From Oncomelania hupensis (taxonomy: Eukaryota > Mollusca > Gastropoda > Littorinimorpha > Pomatiopsidae), in contig CM072522.1 of assembly GCA_036898135.1 (NCBI GenBank), positions 14,312,399-14,376,398 on the forward strand: a stretch of DNA of 64,000 bases, in the 5' to 3' direction. Made by a program: the position numbers and the translations under genes. Under the pieces are notes generated by a model. It ran no database searches. It was not told the origin of the DNA and worked only from the letters and a program-made list of their open reading frames with translations. The first letter of the stretch is position 1. The number at the start of each line of letters is the position of its first letter. This document shows positions 22,124-33,255 of the stretch, in pieces.

Positions 22124-22734
22124 TGTTACGTTGAAACGAACGAAAGTGTGTCTAAAGCGTGTACGATAGATCTAATCGTTTCGATTTGCAAAGTATTCAA
22201 TAATGGAGTTTATTTACCTTTGATTTGAGTTTGCATTGTTGTTAGGAGAGGCTTTGTATAACGTTGATAATTTTCGTTAGTCGATATTGTTGGAGAATCT
22301 TCTGGATCCGTTTGTTTACTAGCGATCGAAGCTTCTTGATGGACGTAGATAATGGAGAACATTCTTTTGACATGTATGACGTAAGTCAGTGATGACGATC
22401 TTTTATTCGATTGGTGGCAGTGCGTCATTTCTACGGTATTCGAAATTCTTCCGGAAGAGAGAGAGGTTATTTAATCGTGTGCCGAGAGAGTAAAGTTGTT
22501 GATAGTGATTTGGAAAGTTGCTGTGAAAGTTGTTGAGTTGAATTGAGAATTGTATGCAGTTGTTGATGTGTGCTGAATAAAAGTGGAAAACTTCATACGT
22601 CGACTTTGTGACTTGTATGCTGTTTGGACGGGCTGTGTGAATAAACGAATCTGAGTTACACCCTATCAGGAATTCAAGCATCGGGGCTGAATCAGATACT
22701 GATAGAAAACACCAACATCAAACTGAGTGTAACA
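22124..22734 (+). repeat. 3' LTR (611 bp)
   Basis: Same length, ends and internal frames as the 5' LTR. No difference was seen in the segments compared at both ends and in the two shared open frames. Confidence 0.93.
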
Positions 22735-22763
22735 CAATACATTACATGATTATTGCTTTAGGT

Positions 22764-23103
22764 TTAGCGAGCGTTGTGGCCAAGTGGGCTAAGGCGGGAC
22801 TAACTTGCCTTGTCCACAAGCCAGAAACCAATGGCGCCTGACAGGTGTGGGTTCGAGCCAGCATCTGGGTGTTATGTTTCTCCGAATATTATTTACTTTC
22901 GACTCGGGCAACGTCTCGGGGGTTTTCTCCGGGTACTCTGGTTTGTTCCCCCAGCAAAAATTCCAAAAAATTCACAAATAATGTTAGGTAGGTAGGGTTT
23001 GGGCGCGCCACTGGCTGCGACTACGCCTTCCCCGGGGGAGGCGGCCCAGAGTTTCCCGATAGAAAGGGATAATAAACTGCAGCAAAAAAAAAAAAAAAAA
23101 AAA
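22764..23103 (+). mobile_element. tRNA-derived SINE inserted in element A
   Basis: The head carries an A-box-like GTGGCCAAGTGGGCTAAGG and a B box GGTTCGAGCC (22850-22859), both as in tRNA-derived pol III promoters. The body holds TTTTCTCCGGGTACTCTGGT, also seen at about 42612, and the copy ends in about 20 A. It splits the start of an element A copy: GCTTTAGGT is left of it and GGTCCAGCGG right, giving a short (about 4 bp) overlap as a possible TSD. Confidence 0.75.
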
Positions 23104-23681
23104 GGTCCAGCGGACTCTTCAGAGCCAAATCAGGACCAGTATAGCCGAATCAGGACCACAAAATCAAGACCACAACTTCGCTAAAAGAGGACTCGCCCCT
23201 GATCCGCATAAAAGATCTGCCGAAACAACCCTAGTGGCAACACTGAAGGCACTCCACCAGCAGGTCACTTTACAATAAAGACATCCCACGCAGGGGACGC
23301 TGAGGCTATACAGTATACTCTAATTTATCTAACCCCCGTTTACAGAAACAAAATAGTATATAAACATCGTTATAAAATATCAACAAAATACATACAAATA
23401 AAATGCCTACATTGCCACCTGGCAGAAAGCGTCCAATATTTCCAAGCTGATCCAACAGACCTTGCACACATATGAGGAGTTTTGTCCCGGAAGAGTTTTT
23501 AAGAAAAAAGGTAGGTGACTGGGTCTAGCAAAGAAGAAGATAGTATAGTAGATTGATAGAACAGAGTAGGAATGAGAAAGAACAAAGGAGAAAGACAGCG
23601 ACAGTGGGAATTTAAAGCACTAAATTTCAAGAAAAGTGGGGATACTATTTATACTGAAACCCCCGGCACCCCCACGGGGGT
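23104..23681 (-). mobile_element. Element A copy 4, host of two nested insertions
   Basis: The main body of a copy whose tail end lies at 22735-22763 and whose left TSD lies beyond the LTR element. ACAAAGATAATGACAA occurs at 17182-17197 and again at 23682-23697, directly after the GGGGGT end. The LTR element and the tRNA SINE therefore both inserted into an existing element A. Confidence 0.85.
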
Positions 23682-23697
23682 ACAAAGATAATGACAA

Positions 23698-25490
23698 GAT
23701 AATATGTCATTGGCCTAATTATATTTCTTCACACTATTGTATGATGAGATTAAGTCTTCCTAACCAGTGAAGGGATTAAATTATACCCACACCAACATGT
23801 ACTTGGCTCTGTCTACAAAGTTGGTTCACTTTTTGTGACATGGGTGCCCAAAAATAAAAGTTGTCAAATACATACATTTTGTGGTTTATTTGAAAGATAT
23901 GTATGTGTGTGATCATGCCATGCAGGTTAGAAGATAAGTTTTGACCTTATATGCATGTAGTCAGACCTTTAGTGTACACACTCAACGAAATGTCCAATGT
24001 AACACGGAAACCAAATAGTACTTAAAAACCAACAATATATATATATATATAAAGTTGGCAAAGAATCTTTATTTATAAAGAGATTTGCTATCAAATAGAT
24101 ATAAGATTAAAAAGAAATGTTTACATTAGTAAAGAAGTTTATCTATTGATACATTATCAAGTCAATCAATTTTCTACAAATTTTAATCGTTAAAAGTTCT
24201 TTTATACTTAAAATGAAACAACCTGAAACAGCTACTGCACATACAAATTGTGTATAATATTATAACATAATCACAAAATAAAAGTGAGATCTTACAGGTC
24301 TCTATTAAAAAAAAATCTGGTTCTTATTTTAAAAAATAATGTCCAATGTAACACGGAAACCAAATTAAGCTTGACGATAAATTATATTCGGCTAAATAAT
24401 ATTTATCAAACTTAGCGTATCCAAATCAAGTCAAATAATAAATTTAAATAAGTTTACTTGTCACTGCTGTTTCAAAGAGCATTTTTATTTATTCATTAAC
24501 AAATTTTGAACGGATCTCATCATCCATCGGAACAAGAACGGCAAAAAAAATAATGGTTTCTTGGCTTCTAATTACGTTAGACTAGCCGGAGATCTATTTT
24601 CATTAAAATAGGCACCACAGTCGAATTAAACTTATCCTAACAACTAAATAAACATAAAATATTATATAAACATGAAGAATCTTACTGTAAAGAGTCAGTT
24701 TTCTTGGTGACACTGCGTGCGTTGTCCAATGTAACAACTACGTGATACTCGGAAACCACACACAATGAAAAAGATTCTCCGCGTAAAATGAAACCACGCG
24801 AGAAGGGACGAGTGTATATATCAATCCGATAATGAGGCCTACTTTACGTCATTAAAATAGTCCTACTAGTTATGCTTTGAAATAAGCAAAATAAATTTGT
24901 GTGTTGTCCAGCGTCACACGAAAATCCGGAAACGATGTCAACCGATGCTTTTCAGACCATCAAAGCATTTACACAACGACTAAATTGTTATTTGTAAACA
25001 TTGGAATTCATTCATAACATCCCAACAAGAAAGACAACTCTAAAAAAAACATGTATTCTTGCGCTTAAGACGAAGATCAATTTTTGAAAACATTCTGCCT
25101 GTTTCGGAAACCATGCATTACGTTGGACAACCAAATTTACTCCGGCTATAATACACAAAATACAAAACAAATTGGTTTTGTAAGTACTGTGCATGTTTAA
25201 ACTATTACTAATGAGTTAGATTATAATAATTTTACGTGTTCTATGACATCTTTATTTATGTAAACACTTAGAAGAAAACCCGGTCATTCTCATGTCACAA
25301 AATTAGGTCAAATTTTAGGCCACTTTCAGACATTTACAAAGCAAATACAAAGGTTCTATAGATATTTTCGTCTTGAAATTATTAATACTATCTCTCCGAT
25401 CATTTTTAAATAAGATAATAGCAAAAGGAAAGGCAAATAAGCAGCTTGTTGTGATAAATATTATCTAGAAAAGCAGCACCCTCGCGGTGC
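23698..25490. other. Non-coding region with a recurring 26-bp motif
   Basis: A 26-bp segment starting TGTCCAATGTAACACGGAAA occurs identically at 23991-24016 and 24340-24365. It recurs partly and diverged at about 24723-24757 and 24904-24934, and inverted at about 25086-25128. The spacing is 200-380 bp. No coding frame. It may be an element with subterminal repeats. Confidence 0.5.
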
Positions 25491-25516
25491 TCAGCTTTGT
25501 AGACAGACCCACTTAC

Positions 25517-25626
25517 TCATGCCTTGAGCATGCCATGCTTGTCTTGCCATCCAGTTTTCCACTGGTTCTTCAAGCTCAGATCGCCCTGGATGGTCTTCAT
25601 CCTCCATCATAAAAAGCACTGTGGGT
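25517..25626 (-). CDS. Candidate internal exon, unknown protein
   Basis: A 110-bp segment with convincing borders on the minus strand: acceptor AGCTTTTCTATTGCAG before 25626 and donor ATGA|GTAAGT after 25517. The open frame reads an acidic then tryptophan-containing peptide (MEDEDHPGRSELEEP, then VENWMARQAWHAQGM). I recognise no family. It could be a leader exon of one of the minus-strand regulators or of an unrelated gene. It is reported because both splice sites and the frame agree. Confidence 0.35.
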
Positions 25627-25739
25627 CTGCAATAGAAAAGCTTCAGGATAGTCACCTGGTGACCTGCACGTTCGATGTGGACATCACTCATCACCATCAG
25701 TATTATTTACTCAAACTGTGAGTGTGGTGCCTGCGGCTG

Positions 25740-26530
25740 CAGACAGAACTGCAGAGTCCTTTCAACCTTTGTACCCTTGCAAGGGTTAGGATCTTCACTT
25801 TTGCGTTTGTGCGAGTAGGTTTATTCATTAAACATTGTGTGTACGGTGGGGTTTTTTCTCTCCACTCTATATCTGGTTGCAAACATCAGTAATCAGTAAT
25901 CGGCTGATATTAAAGAAATTTGCCAAGAACAATCGGAACGACCTCCGACTGAAACTCGTAACATTTTAATTCGAGAACTAGGCCTACACTGCATACACTC
26001 GATCGTCAAAAGAAGAGCCTAATTCTCATAAATATCATATAACCCAGCAGCAGAGCATGAACTGACTCACCATAAGTCTGTTTTACTGCTACGACTGGCG
26101 GTGCACGCTAAAACAACACAAGAATTTACCGACATAAAGTCTGTCTGCCACTTCCGTTCACTGCAAACCGAAAGGAAGCGTCAAAACCAGCGCCCCATGC
26201 AGCCGATTGCTCTTGCTGATAGTTTCGCATTTAATTTTCAAGCTCATTGTCATGTTCCAAAATATGTATGTAAGTTGGGTTATGTGATAATATGCTTCTG
26301 TGTAAGCATATTCACACGTGTCACTTTGTGTGTTCATTCACGAATGTGTATTTGTGTGTGTTAAGATTGTTCCTCTCTCTCTTAAAAAAAACAAAACAAA
26401 AACAGAGAACAGACAGACAGAAACACCCACACACACACACAAACAAGTGTAACAAGTATAATTTGCATACAAATACATTTGAAGATTTTATTATCTATTA
26501 AGGACACCCCTCCCCCCAAATACTATGTCT
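25740..26530. other. No gene seen
   Basis: Mixed composition, with a CA-rich stretch near 26425-26445. No exon or repeat family was recognised. Confidence 0.35.
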
Positions 26531-26703
26531 GTTTACGGTAACACAGAAGAAAAAAAATAGGGTCAGTAGGTTGGATTTTTTTTTCAGACCTTTTCCACCT
26601 TGGGTGCAAATTTTTTGACTTTTTTCAAATTTTTTCCAGACAATCCCCCCAAAAAGTTTAGGGTCGGGCAAAAAAAATTAGGATCGGTCGGGATACCGTA
26701 AAC
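26531..26703. repeat. Short inverted-repeat element
   Basis: GTTTACGGTA (26531-26540) and TACCGTAAAC (26694-26703) form perfect 10-bp arms around a T/A-rich core. It is a possible miniature DNA transposon of about 173 bp; no second copy was seen here. Confidence 0.35.
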
Positions 26704-26860
26704 TTGGGAAGGGGAGGGGGGGGGGAGGAGTGAGGGGGTGGTGGCTAACCGAACAATATATTTATGCATTCAGGAAATTTATTTAACAGTTTAGCAAAAA
26801 AAGTTATCATATGAACAGACACATCACATCACATTTTCTGACACGTAGGTGTGTCTTGAT

Positions 26861-27131
26861 ATCTGACACTGACATCACACTTTCTGACCCTGACATCACA
26901 CTTTCTGACCCTGGTACATCTTCTGACACTGACATCACACTTTCTGACCCTGACATTACACTTTCTTATTATGACACTGACATCACACATTCTGACCCTA
27001 ACGTCACATTCTCTGACCCTGACATCACACTTTTTGATTCTGGTACATGTTCTGACACTGACATCACACTTTCTGACCCTGACATCACACTTTCTGACCA
27101 TGGTACCACATTTTCCCACTCGGACGTCACG
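26861..27131. repeat. 21-bp minisatellite
   Basis: Imperfect tandem copies of TCTGACCCTGACATCACACTT, about 11-13 units with inserted GGTACAT variants. Because 21 is a multiple of three, both strands stay open (SDPDITL on plus, VRKCDV on minus); I treat these frames as artefacts. Confidence 0.85.
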
Positions 27132-27278
27132 TTTTTTTTTTCTCAGGCTGCCCAGTTTCAACCTACGTTTCTCACTCTTGGTCTCTGATACTGACATCAA
27201 GGTTTGTATTCTTCCCACAATCCTGTGGGACGTGTCTGAAACAGAGGAAACCCCAAAACAGCAGATGACTGTGGGGCT

Positions 27279-28745
27279 GTCCTATCCTATCCTATCCTAT
27301 CCTATCCTATCCTATCCTATCCTATCCCATAACTCGGAGGTGGTAGGGGCACCACAGATGATCATTTAACCAGAGTACTCCATCTTTCCCTGTCCTCAGC
27401 AACCCTGATTGTTTCGCTCAGTGTCAAACCAGTCCATTCTCGAATGTTGTCCTCCCACCTCTTTTTCGGTCTCCCTCTTCTTCTACCTCCTTGCACTGTG
27501 CCTTGCAGGATGGTCTTTGCAAGACCTGATGATCTGGAGACGTGGCCATACCATCAGAGTTTCCGTTTTTTCACCACTGTGAGCATGTCATCGTGTTGTC
27601 CAATGGCTTGTGTGATGGTCTGTTGGACTTCGTCATTGGTGATGTGCTGGGTATAGGAAATGCCCAGAAGTCTTCTGTAGCACCTCATCTCCATGCTTTG
27701 TATTCTTCGTTGGAGATCTGCTGTAAGGGTCCATGTTTTTCGCAAGCATATAGGAAGATGGAGATGACAAGGGAGTGCAGCAGCCTTACCTTGGAATGTA
27801 GACTGATGGTCCTGTCTTTCCAAATTGGCCTCAACCTCGCCAGGGCAGCAGTTGTTTGTGCGATCCTGGAGAGGACTTCCTGTCGGGACCCATTGTCTGA
27901 TACAATGGCTCTTAAATATTTGAAGCTGTGCACTGTGTTGAGGGATTGGCCTTGGACTTTGATGTCTGTGTTGATGCCATTGGTGTTATTGGTCATCATT
28001 TTGGTCTTCTTTGCACTTATTTCCATTCCATAGGTTCTGGAGGTGGTGTCAAGCCTCTGTACCAGCTGTTAAAGTTCTTGTTCCTGTCCAGCCAATCCAT
28101 CGATGTCATCCGCAAAACAGAGGTTGGAGATTGCTCTTCCCCCTATGCTGACTGTGCCTTCATGGTCTGCAAGGGCATTTGACATGATGCGCTCTAGGAA
28201 GATGTTGAAGAGTGTTGGAGAGAGTAGGCATCCCTGATGCACACCGATTGTTGTTCTGAACCAGTTTCCGATGGCGCTGTTGTGGAGGACTGCACTGGTA
28301 GCCTTGTCATACAGGCTTTTGATGACTTCAATAATTTTAGGGCTGATGTTGTACACTCTCATGGTTGCCCACAGAGCTGCATGCCAGACTCGGTCAAACG
28401 CCTTTTTGAAGTCTACGAACACATGATATAGATGTTGTTGGTGCTGTAGGTATTTCTGGCAGATTATTCTGAGGTTGAAAATCTGTTCAGTGGTACTTCG
28501 CCCTGCCCTAAAATCCTGCTTGCTCTTCAGCTATGATTTGTTTAGCTTGGGGTTTCAACCTGTTGAATATTATTTTCAGGAGGACCTTGCTGGGATGGCT
28601 GATGAGGCTGATGGTGCGGTAATTTTTACATTCGGGGCTGTGGGATTGGCAATCAGCAAATGACCAGCTTGGAGGCCCTATCTTTATCATACTGTCCCTT
28701 ACCAGTCCCTCTCTCTTCAACTGCAACACCCACAACATTGTGAGA
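27279..28745 (-). mobile_element. LINE, (TATCC) family, copy 4, longest copy with RT core
   Basis: Starts with eight TATCC units on the plus strand. Read on the minus strand, the frames give NYRTISLISHPSKVLLKIIF (RT motif 1), VDFKKAFDRVWH (first catalytic Asp), GVHQGCLLSPTLFNIFLE, CFADDIDGLAG (the catalytic DD box), and the C-terminal RKLRWYGHV-type segment. Several frameshifts and stops divide it, so it is inactive. It lacks the endonuclease end. The motif set places it among endonuclease-bearing non-LTR elements; clade undecided. Confidence 0.85.
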
Positions 28746-28889
28746 AAGGTTGGTGGCAGAAGGGAACTGGGACTTCGATTTCAGTGGGGTTGGAGGATTC
28801 TTATTATCATGCAATGAATTCTCTGCAAATTTCGATATACTAGAATGAAGGGGCGTTCCCTTTCATTTCGGGCCACTAACAACAGTGAA

Positions 28890-29700
28890 ACCTGCGTCTG
28901 GATTTTCCTCTCCTGTGTGTGTCCACCCATAAGCTGGATTTTTTTCTCCTGTGTGAGCCAACCCATAAGCTGGATTTGTATCTCTTATGCTGTGCATCAT
29001 ATCAACCCATAAGCTGGATTTGTATCTCTTATGCTGTGCATCATATCAACCCATAAGCTGGATTTGTATCTCTTATGCTGTGCATCATATCAACCCATAA
29101 GCTGGATTTGTATCTCTTATGCTGTGCATCATATCAACCCATAAGCTGGATTTGTATCTCTTATGCTGTGCATCATATCAACCCATAAGCTGGATTTGTA
29201 TCTCTTATGCTGTGCATCATATCAACCCATAAGCTGGATTTGTATCTCTTATGCTGTGCATCATATCAACCCATAAGCTGGATTTGTATCTCTTATGCTG
29301 TGCATCATATCAACCCATAAGCTGGATTTGTATCTCTTATGCTGTGCATCATATCAACCCATAAGCTGGATTTGTATCTCTTATGCTGTGCATCATATCA
29401 ACCCATAAGCTGGATTTGTATCTCTTATGCTGTGCATCATATCAACCCATAAGCTGGATTTGTATCTCTTATGCTGTGCATCATATCAACCCATAAGCTG
29501 GATTTGTATCTCTTATGCTGTGCATCACATCAACCCATAAGCTGGATTTTGTATCTGTGTGCGAGTCAACCCATAAGCTGGATCTGTGTGTGCGTCAACC
29601 TATAAGCTGGAGTTGTATCTTCTGCGTGTGCATCAACCCATGCAATGGATTTATATCTTTTGCATAAATCAACTCAGATTCTCTCAAGCAACCAGCCCTT
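28890..29700 (-). repeat. 44-bp minisatellite grown from zinc-finger linker sequence
   Basis: Exactly 13 units of 44 bp (28972-29543), nearly identical, each containing AACCCATAAGCTGG. Shorter, older units flank them. On the minus strand the flanking units at 28890-28971 read YGLAHTGEKNP and YGWTHTGEENP, that is, the His-TGEK linker of C2H2 proteins. The 44-bp units keep the same skeleton with an 8-bp gain and are no longer open. The array lies where the finger exon of ZNF B should continue. Confidence 0.8.
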
Positions 29701-29721
29701 TCAGGAGCTTTATGCATGACT

Positions 29722-29985
29722 TTACATTAATTTCAACTTTATAACACTGTCAAATGGTTTGAGGCAAAGGTCACAGGCATACTCCTTAGTTGGATATGAT
29801 GACGTGATCTGACCACCACTGTTGGAAGCCTCTAAAGGTGAAGATGACAAGGCAGCAGATGACTGTGGTGGGACTGTGGGGCTGACAGTAAGAATGGACT
29901 TTCTGATTGTGCCCCATGGGTGGATGGAAACTGCCAACACAGAAATGAAGATGAATATAAAAATCACCAAATCCTGACAAAATTG
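29722..29985 (-). pseudogene. C2H2 zinc-finger locus B, decayed finger exon
   Basis: After an acceptor TGTGTTGGCAG (same context as in ZNF A) the sequence aligns with the A leader: the phase-0 frame starts FPSTHGAQSESPF, comparable to FPPTCTAQPNAPL in A. The frame then shifts, and another frame carries PPQSSAALSSSPLEASNSGG and a single partial finger YACDLCLKPFDSVIKLKL that lacks both histidines before a stop. The rest of the exon has become a 44-bp minisatellite. With its upstream leader exon (33256-33889) this is the remnant of a paralogue of ZNF A. Confidence 0.7.
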
Positions 29986-29989
29986 GTGA

Positions 29990-31060
29990 CACAATTAATT
30001 GGGATTGGATTTTTTAAATTTTTTGTTTTCTACAGATTTATAAAATGTTGCCATGGTTTTGTTTTTGTTTTTGTTTTTTGTTTGTTTGTTGTTTTGTTGT
30101 TTTTTTGTAATGATGTTACTGAGGCAGGCTACATTCATATATATCAAAATGCTGGAATTATTGAACAGACATATAATTTACCTCACACTTGAACAGATCT
30201 ATGATATCGCTTGTTTTTGTGTTCAACACAACAATCTCCGTTGCCAAGGGCTCTCTGTTTTCTGCAAGTAACAATAACAATAACATATCAATACAAATTA
30301 ATGCAAAAAGAAAAATCATATTTATTTTTTTAATAGAACAAAAATCCACTAAAGAATACAGTGCTGCTTGCCAAGTTCTTTTGTTTATTACAGTCCATTT
30401 ATTTGTTACAATGATTTTAGACGTTCACTCGTATATATAATTATAGAGATAATATATTCACATACACACTCAAACACACACAAACACATTGTACTGGATA
30501 CATTCCAAAAAATATTCCATAAGTCAGTACTGAAGATAACGCTGGCTGTTTTTGCAATAATTATTACTGCCGTTTTGTGCAGTATATAAGTAGATCTAAT
30601 ATCATCAGTGCTATTTAGCAATACATCCTCTGCTGTGTATAACAGTAACAACAATGTCCACTCAAAATAATAAATGATGTATAGAAACTGGTTGTTGGCA
30701 TATATATACAATTAATACCTAATATATATAAAAAAAATTTACCCACTAATCCAAGCACATTTTGTATATATAGAACTTTTGCAATATTTTTTGAACAGGA
30801 CAAATTATTTTGCTTATTCACCAATGTTTTGAAAGTATGTACGTTTTCCCTATTGTTACAAGTGAATATAAGTCAAGTATTCACAGCAATAAAAAAATAT
30901 CACGATGCATAGTGATGACCCAGAGGAACTGTCAATGCAAAGCAAATTGGAGGCAAAGTAAAACAAGACAGCAAGCCATTCAAATGTATTTTCAGTCAGA
31001 CACCCATACACACACACAGCCAAACAATAAGTATTATTAAAAGTGTATAAATTATTTTTT
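29990..31060. other. Probable intron of locus B, no exon seen
   Basis: AT-rich with T-rich runs at 30050-30110 and short CA stretches near 30460-30490. No splice-bounded open frame. Confidence 0.4.
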
Positions 31061-31560
31061 GGGCAATGTTGTTACACTGCTTTATCCAAAGAAAACAAAA
31101 GGAAAACATGCAATTATACCCCACTATCTGAATTATCTGCAAGCAAAATGACCTTGACCTTTGAGAAAGTACAAATATGAATGATCTAACATACCTAGCT
31201 GTAGTTAAAGTATCCGCAAGTAAATTTTGGTTCAGTACATTATTCTTCAAATAAGGCAAAAAAGTAAGTTTTTAACAAAAAAGTAAAATCTGGATTGACT
31301 AACAACTGACTGACCGACAGCTAATGAAGGATGGTCCATGATTTGAAGTAACTGTATACCAAAACTCAACAAAATCGCTTCAGCCGTTTTTGAGACATTG
31401 AGCAACAAAATCACTCCAGTGACCTTGACCATATTGGTAGAGCAAATATGATGGCACAAGAGGCAGGTCACTAACCTATAGGTCATGAAGTTTGGTTAAA
31501 ATTTGTTAAGTAGTTTTTGAGATATGGTGTCCAGCGGACCAACAGACAGATTGACTTCTG
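31060..31560. repeat. Interspersed repeat, family C copy 1
   Basis: Shares with 45300-45990 and 40890-41100 the blocks ATGACCTTGACCTTTGAGAA, GCTTCAG(C)CGTTTTTGAGACATTGAGCA, CTCCAGTGACCTTGAC and TTTTTGAGATATGG. No coding sequence. The class is unknown. Confidence 0.65.
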
Positions 31561-31739
31561 ATTCCCTCCCCCCCCCCCCCCCCCATCCCTAACTGTTTCA
31601 AAGTATTTCCAGATAAGTCTAGTTACAAAGATGGCAAAACGTGTCGGCAGAGGTTCAAATCACAGCCTAGCCTTCCAAAGGCTGACAAATTGAAGACAAA
31701 AACAGAAAGGTATGCCAAATGTGTCAACAGTGGCTCGTG

Positions 31740-31945
31740 TCTCAGTCTAGCCTACCCATATCCATGGACCTGCCGCTCAAGCGGTGCAGTGCCCCTACTT
31801 CTTTGGGAGAGCATATAGGCTGAGGTCTGGTCTGTGCACGCATGCATTCCATGACTCAGACTCTTAAACTTCTAAAGCCTCTAAAAGATCCTGACGCTCA
31901 TGCCCTAGACAGTTGAGTGCCAGTTACACCATGAACACACCCTGC
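31740..31945 (-). repeat. Interspersed repeat, family D copy
   Basis: Inverted, longer relative of 555-665 (CTGTCTAGGGCATGAGCGTC on the minus strand). It is preceded on the plus strand by a run of about 17 C at 31567-31583. Confidence 0.55.
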
Positions 31946-31999
31946 ATGCATTACAGGTTCCATCACCTCCCCCCATCTTCCCACCCACCCTCAGTCATC

Positions 32000-32525
32000 C
32001 AGGATAGCTCAGTTGCCTAGGGAGTTAAACAATGCAAGTTGCAAAGCAGCAAGTTGGGGCCTTGGGCGGCTTGAGTTAGAACCTGTTATGGCCAGCACCT
32101 TGAGCAGCTCTTGAGCCAGTAAGGCTCTTGTAAAAGAGCAATTAGTAGGCATGCGTGGGTTTTGGGAGACCACGGAGTTGCACATCTAGGTGTTGGTCCC
32201 GGTATAGCGTCTAGCATGACTGGAAAGGCCAATGCGAGAGCTGCAGTCCCTCCCAAACCGCAAGCTGGTGAAGGCTGACTCTGGTCTGGCTGTCTGACTA
32301 CGAGTCTCTCTCTGAAGCCTATTTGCCTCCGACTTGTGAGCAAGTGCTTGCTCAAAGTGGGAAAGACCCTTCAGTCACATTGTCCGTATGGAAGAAGGCA
32401 GCATCCTACTCTACGGAGAGCTGGCTCAGGAAAAACGACCCACCGGCAGAACCAAACTACGCTACAAGGACGTATGCAAAAGAGACAAGGCTCTGGAGGT
32501 TGACCTCAAACTTGGGAAGCTATTA
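32000..32525 (+). mobile_element. tRNA-like SINE joined to an RTE-like LINE C-terminus
   Basis: TAGCTCAGTTGCCTAGGG resembles a tRNA A box, and GGCTTGAGTTAGAACC about 60 bp later resembles a degenerate B box. From about 32365 the plus strand reads HIVRMEEGSILLYGELAQ, then EKRPTGRTKLRYKDVCKRD, a typical C-terminal segment of RTE-type LINE polyproteins and unrelated to the (TATCC) family. Whether the two parts are one chimeric element or neighbours is unclear. It ends near a (CA)n run at 32549. Confidence 0.5.
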
Positions 32526-32635
32526 TTTCATTATTATTAATTGTCCACACACACACACACACACATATTTGCAATACATCATAAATGGGTTCATTAAAGA
32601 ATGTAGGAATCGGAAAGTCATTTTTTGATGGAAAA

Positions 32636-32790
32636 GGGTTAGGGCAAGGGTTAGTTGCAGCTGCACCTAGCCTTTACCCTAACCCTTTGCTAAAAAGTTG
32701 ACCTAGCTCGTCTCCTATAGGCGACGAAATAGGTCGAAGTTTCCTCAAAATTTCTCCGAAAATTGACTGTATTTTCTCCGTCCTGGATAG
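32636..32790. repeat. Dispersed repeat with TTAGGG-like segments, copy 2
   Basis: AAGGGTTAGGGCAAGGGTTAG faces CCTTTACCCTAACCCTTTGC across a short spacer. GTCTCCTATAGGCGACGAAATAGGTC follows, matching modules at 10640-10925 in a different order. Confidence 0.5.
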
Positions 32791-32974
32791 AGCACTCCTG
32801 TGTACTTAAAACACTCTTATGCACTACAACTGCACTCCCATGCACTAAAAGAGCACTCCCGCGCACTTAGAAAAAAGTGGGGTCCTGGAAAAAAGTGGGT
32901 TCCAAGCAAATAAACCCATTTGTTACTAGAAAAGACAAGGTCTAAAACCCATTTGTGCGTTTTTTCACGTACAT

Positions 32975-33005
<31 letters not shown>

Positions 33006-33255
33006 CATACATGCTAACCTAACAACTATAAAATACACAAGGTGCAATGGAGGACGATGGCTGGAGCTTGGAAGTAAAATGTTACAATCTTGAGGTGGTA
33101 AAAAGGTCCAATGGAGTAAAACAACTATACACTACAAACTATACATACAAACATGATAAATACATCACACACATGAAAAGGATGAATTAGCAGAAGTACA
33201 AAAAGATGAGAGATGAAGCAAATCAATTTAGGCCATCACAGTCTGAGCCACTTAC

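Larger units (their letters stand above)
17200..22734 (+). mobile_element. Gmr1-like Ty3/gypsy LTR retrotransposon, recent and internally deleted
   Basis: Complete element of 5535 bp between two 611-bp LTRs that look identical over every stretch compared. Both LTRs begin TGTTACG and end GTAACA. The TSD is CAATA (17195-17199 and 22735-22739). The internal region has a putative primer site, a Gag-protease-integrase frame, a frameshift inside integrase, the integrase C-terminus with GPY module, and then only the start and a late segment of reverse transcriptase. The RT catalytic core and RNase H are absent. The order protease-integrase-RT, with a gypsy-type integrase, is that described for Gmr1-like elements. 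Without RT it must have been copied in trans. Confidence 0.88.

Noticed and set aside
28972..29543. CRISPR-like regular repeat of 44 bp
   Set aside because: There are no unique spacers; units are directly adjacent and eukaryotic zinc-finger sequence surrounds them.
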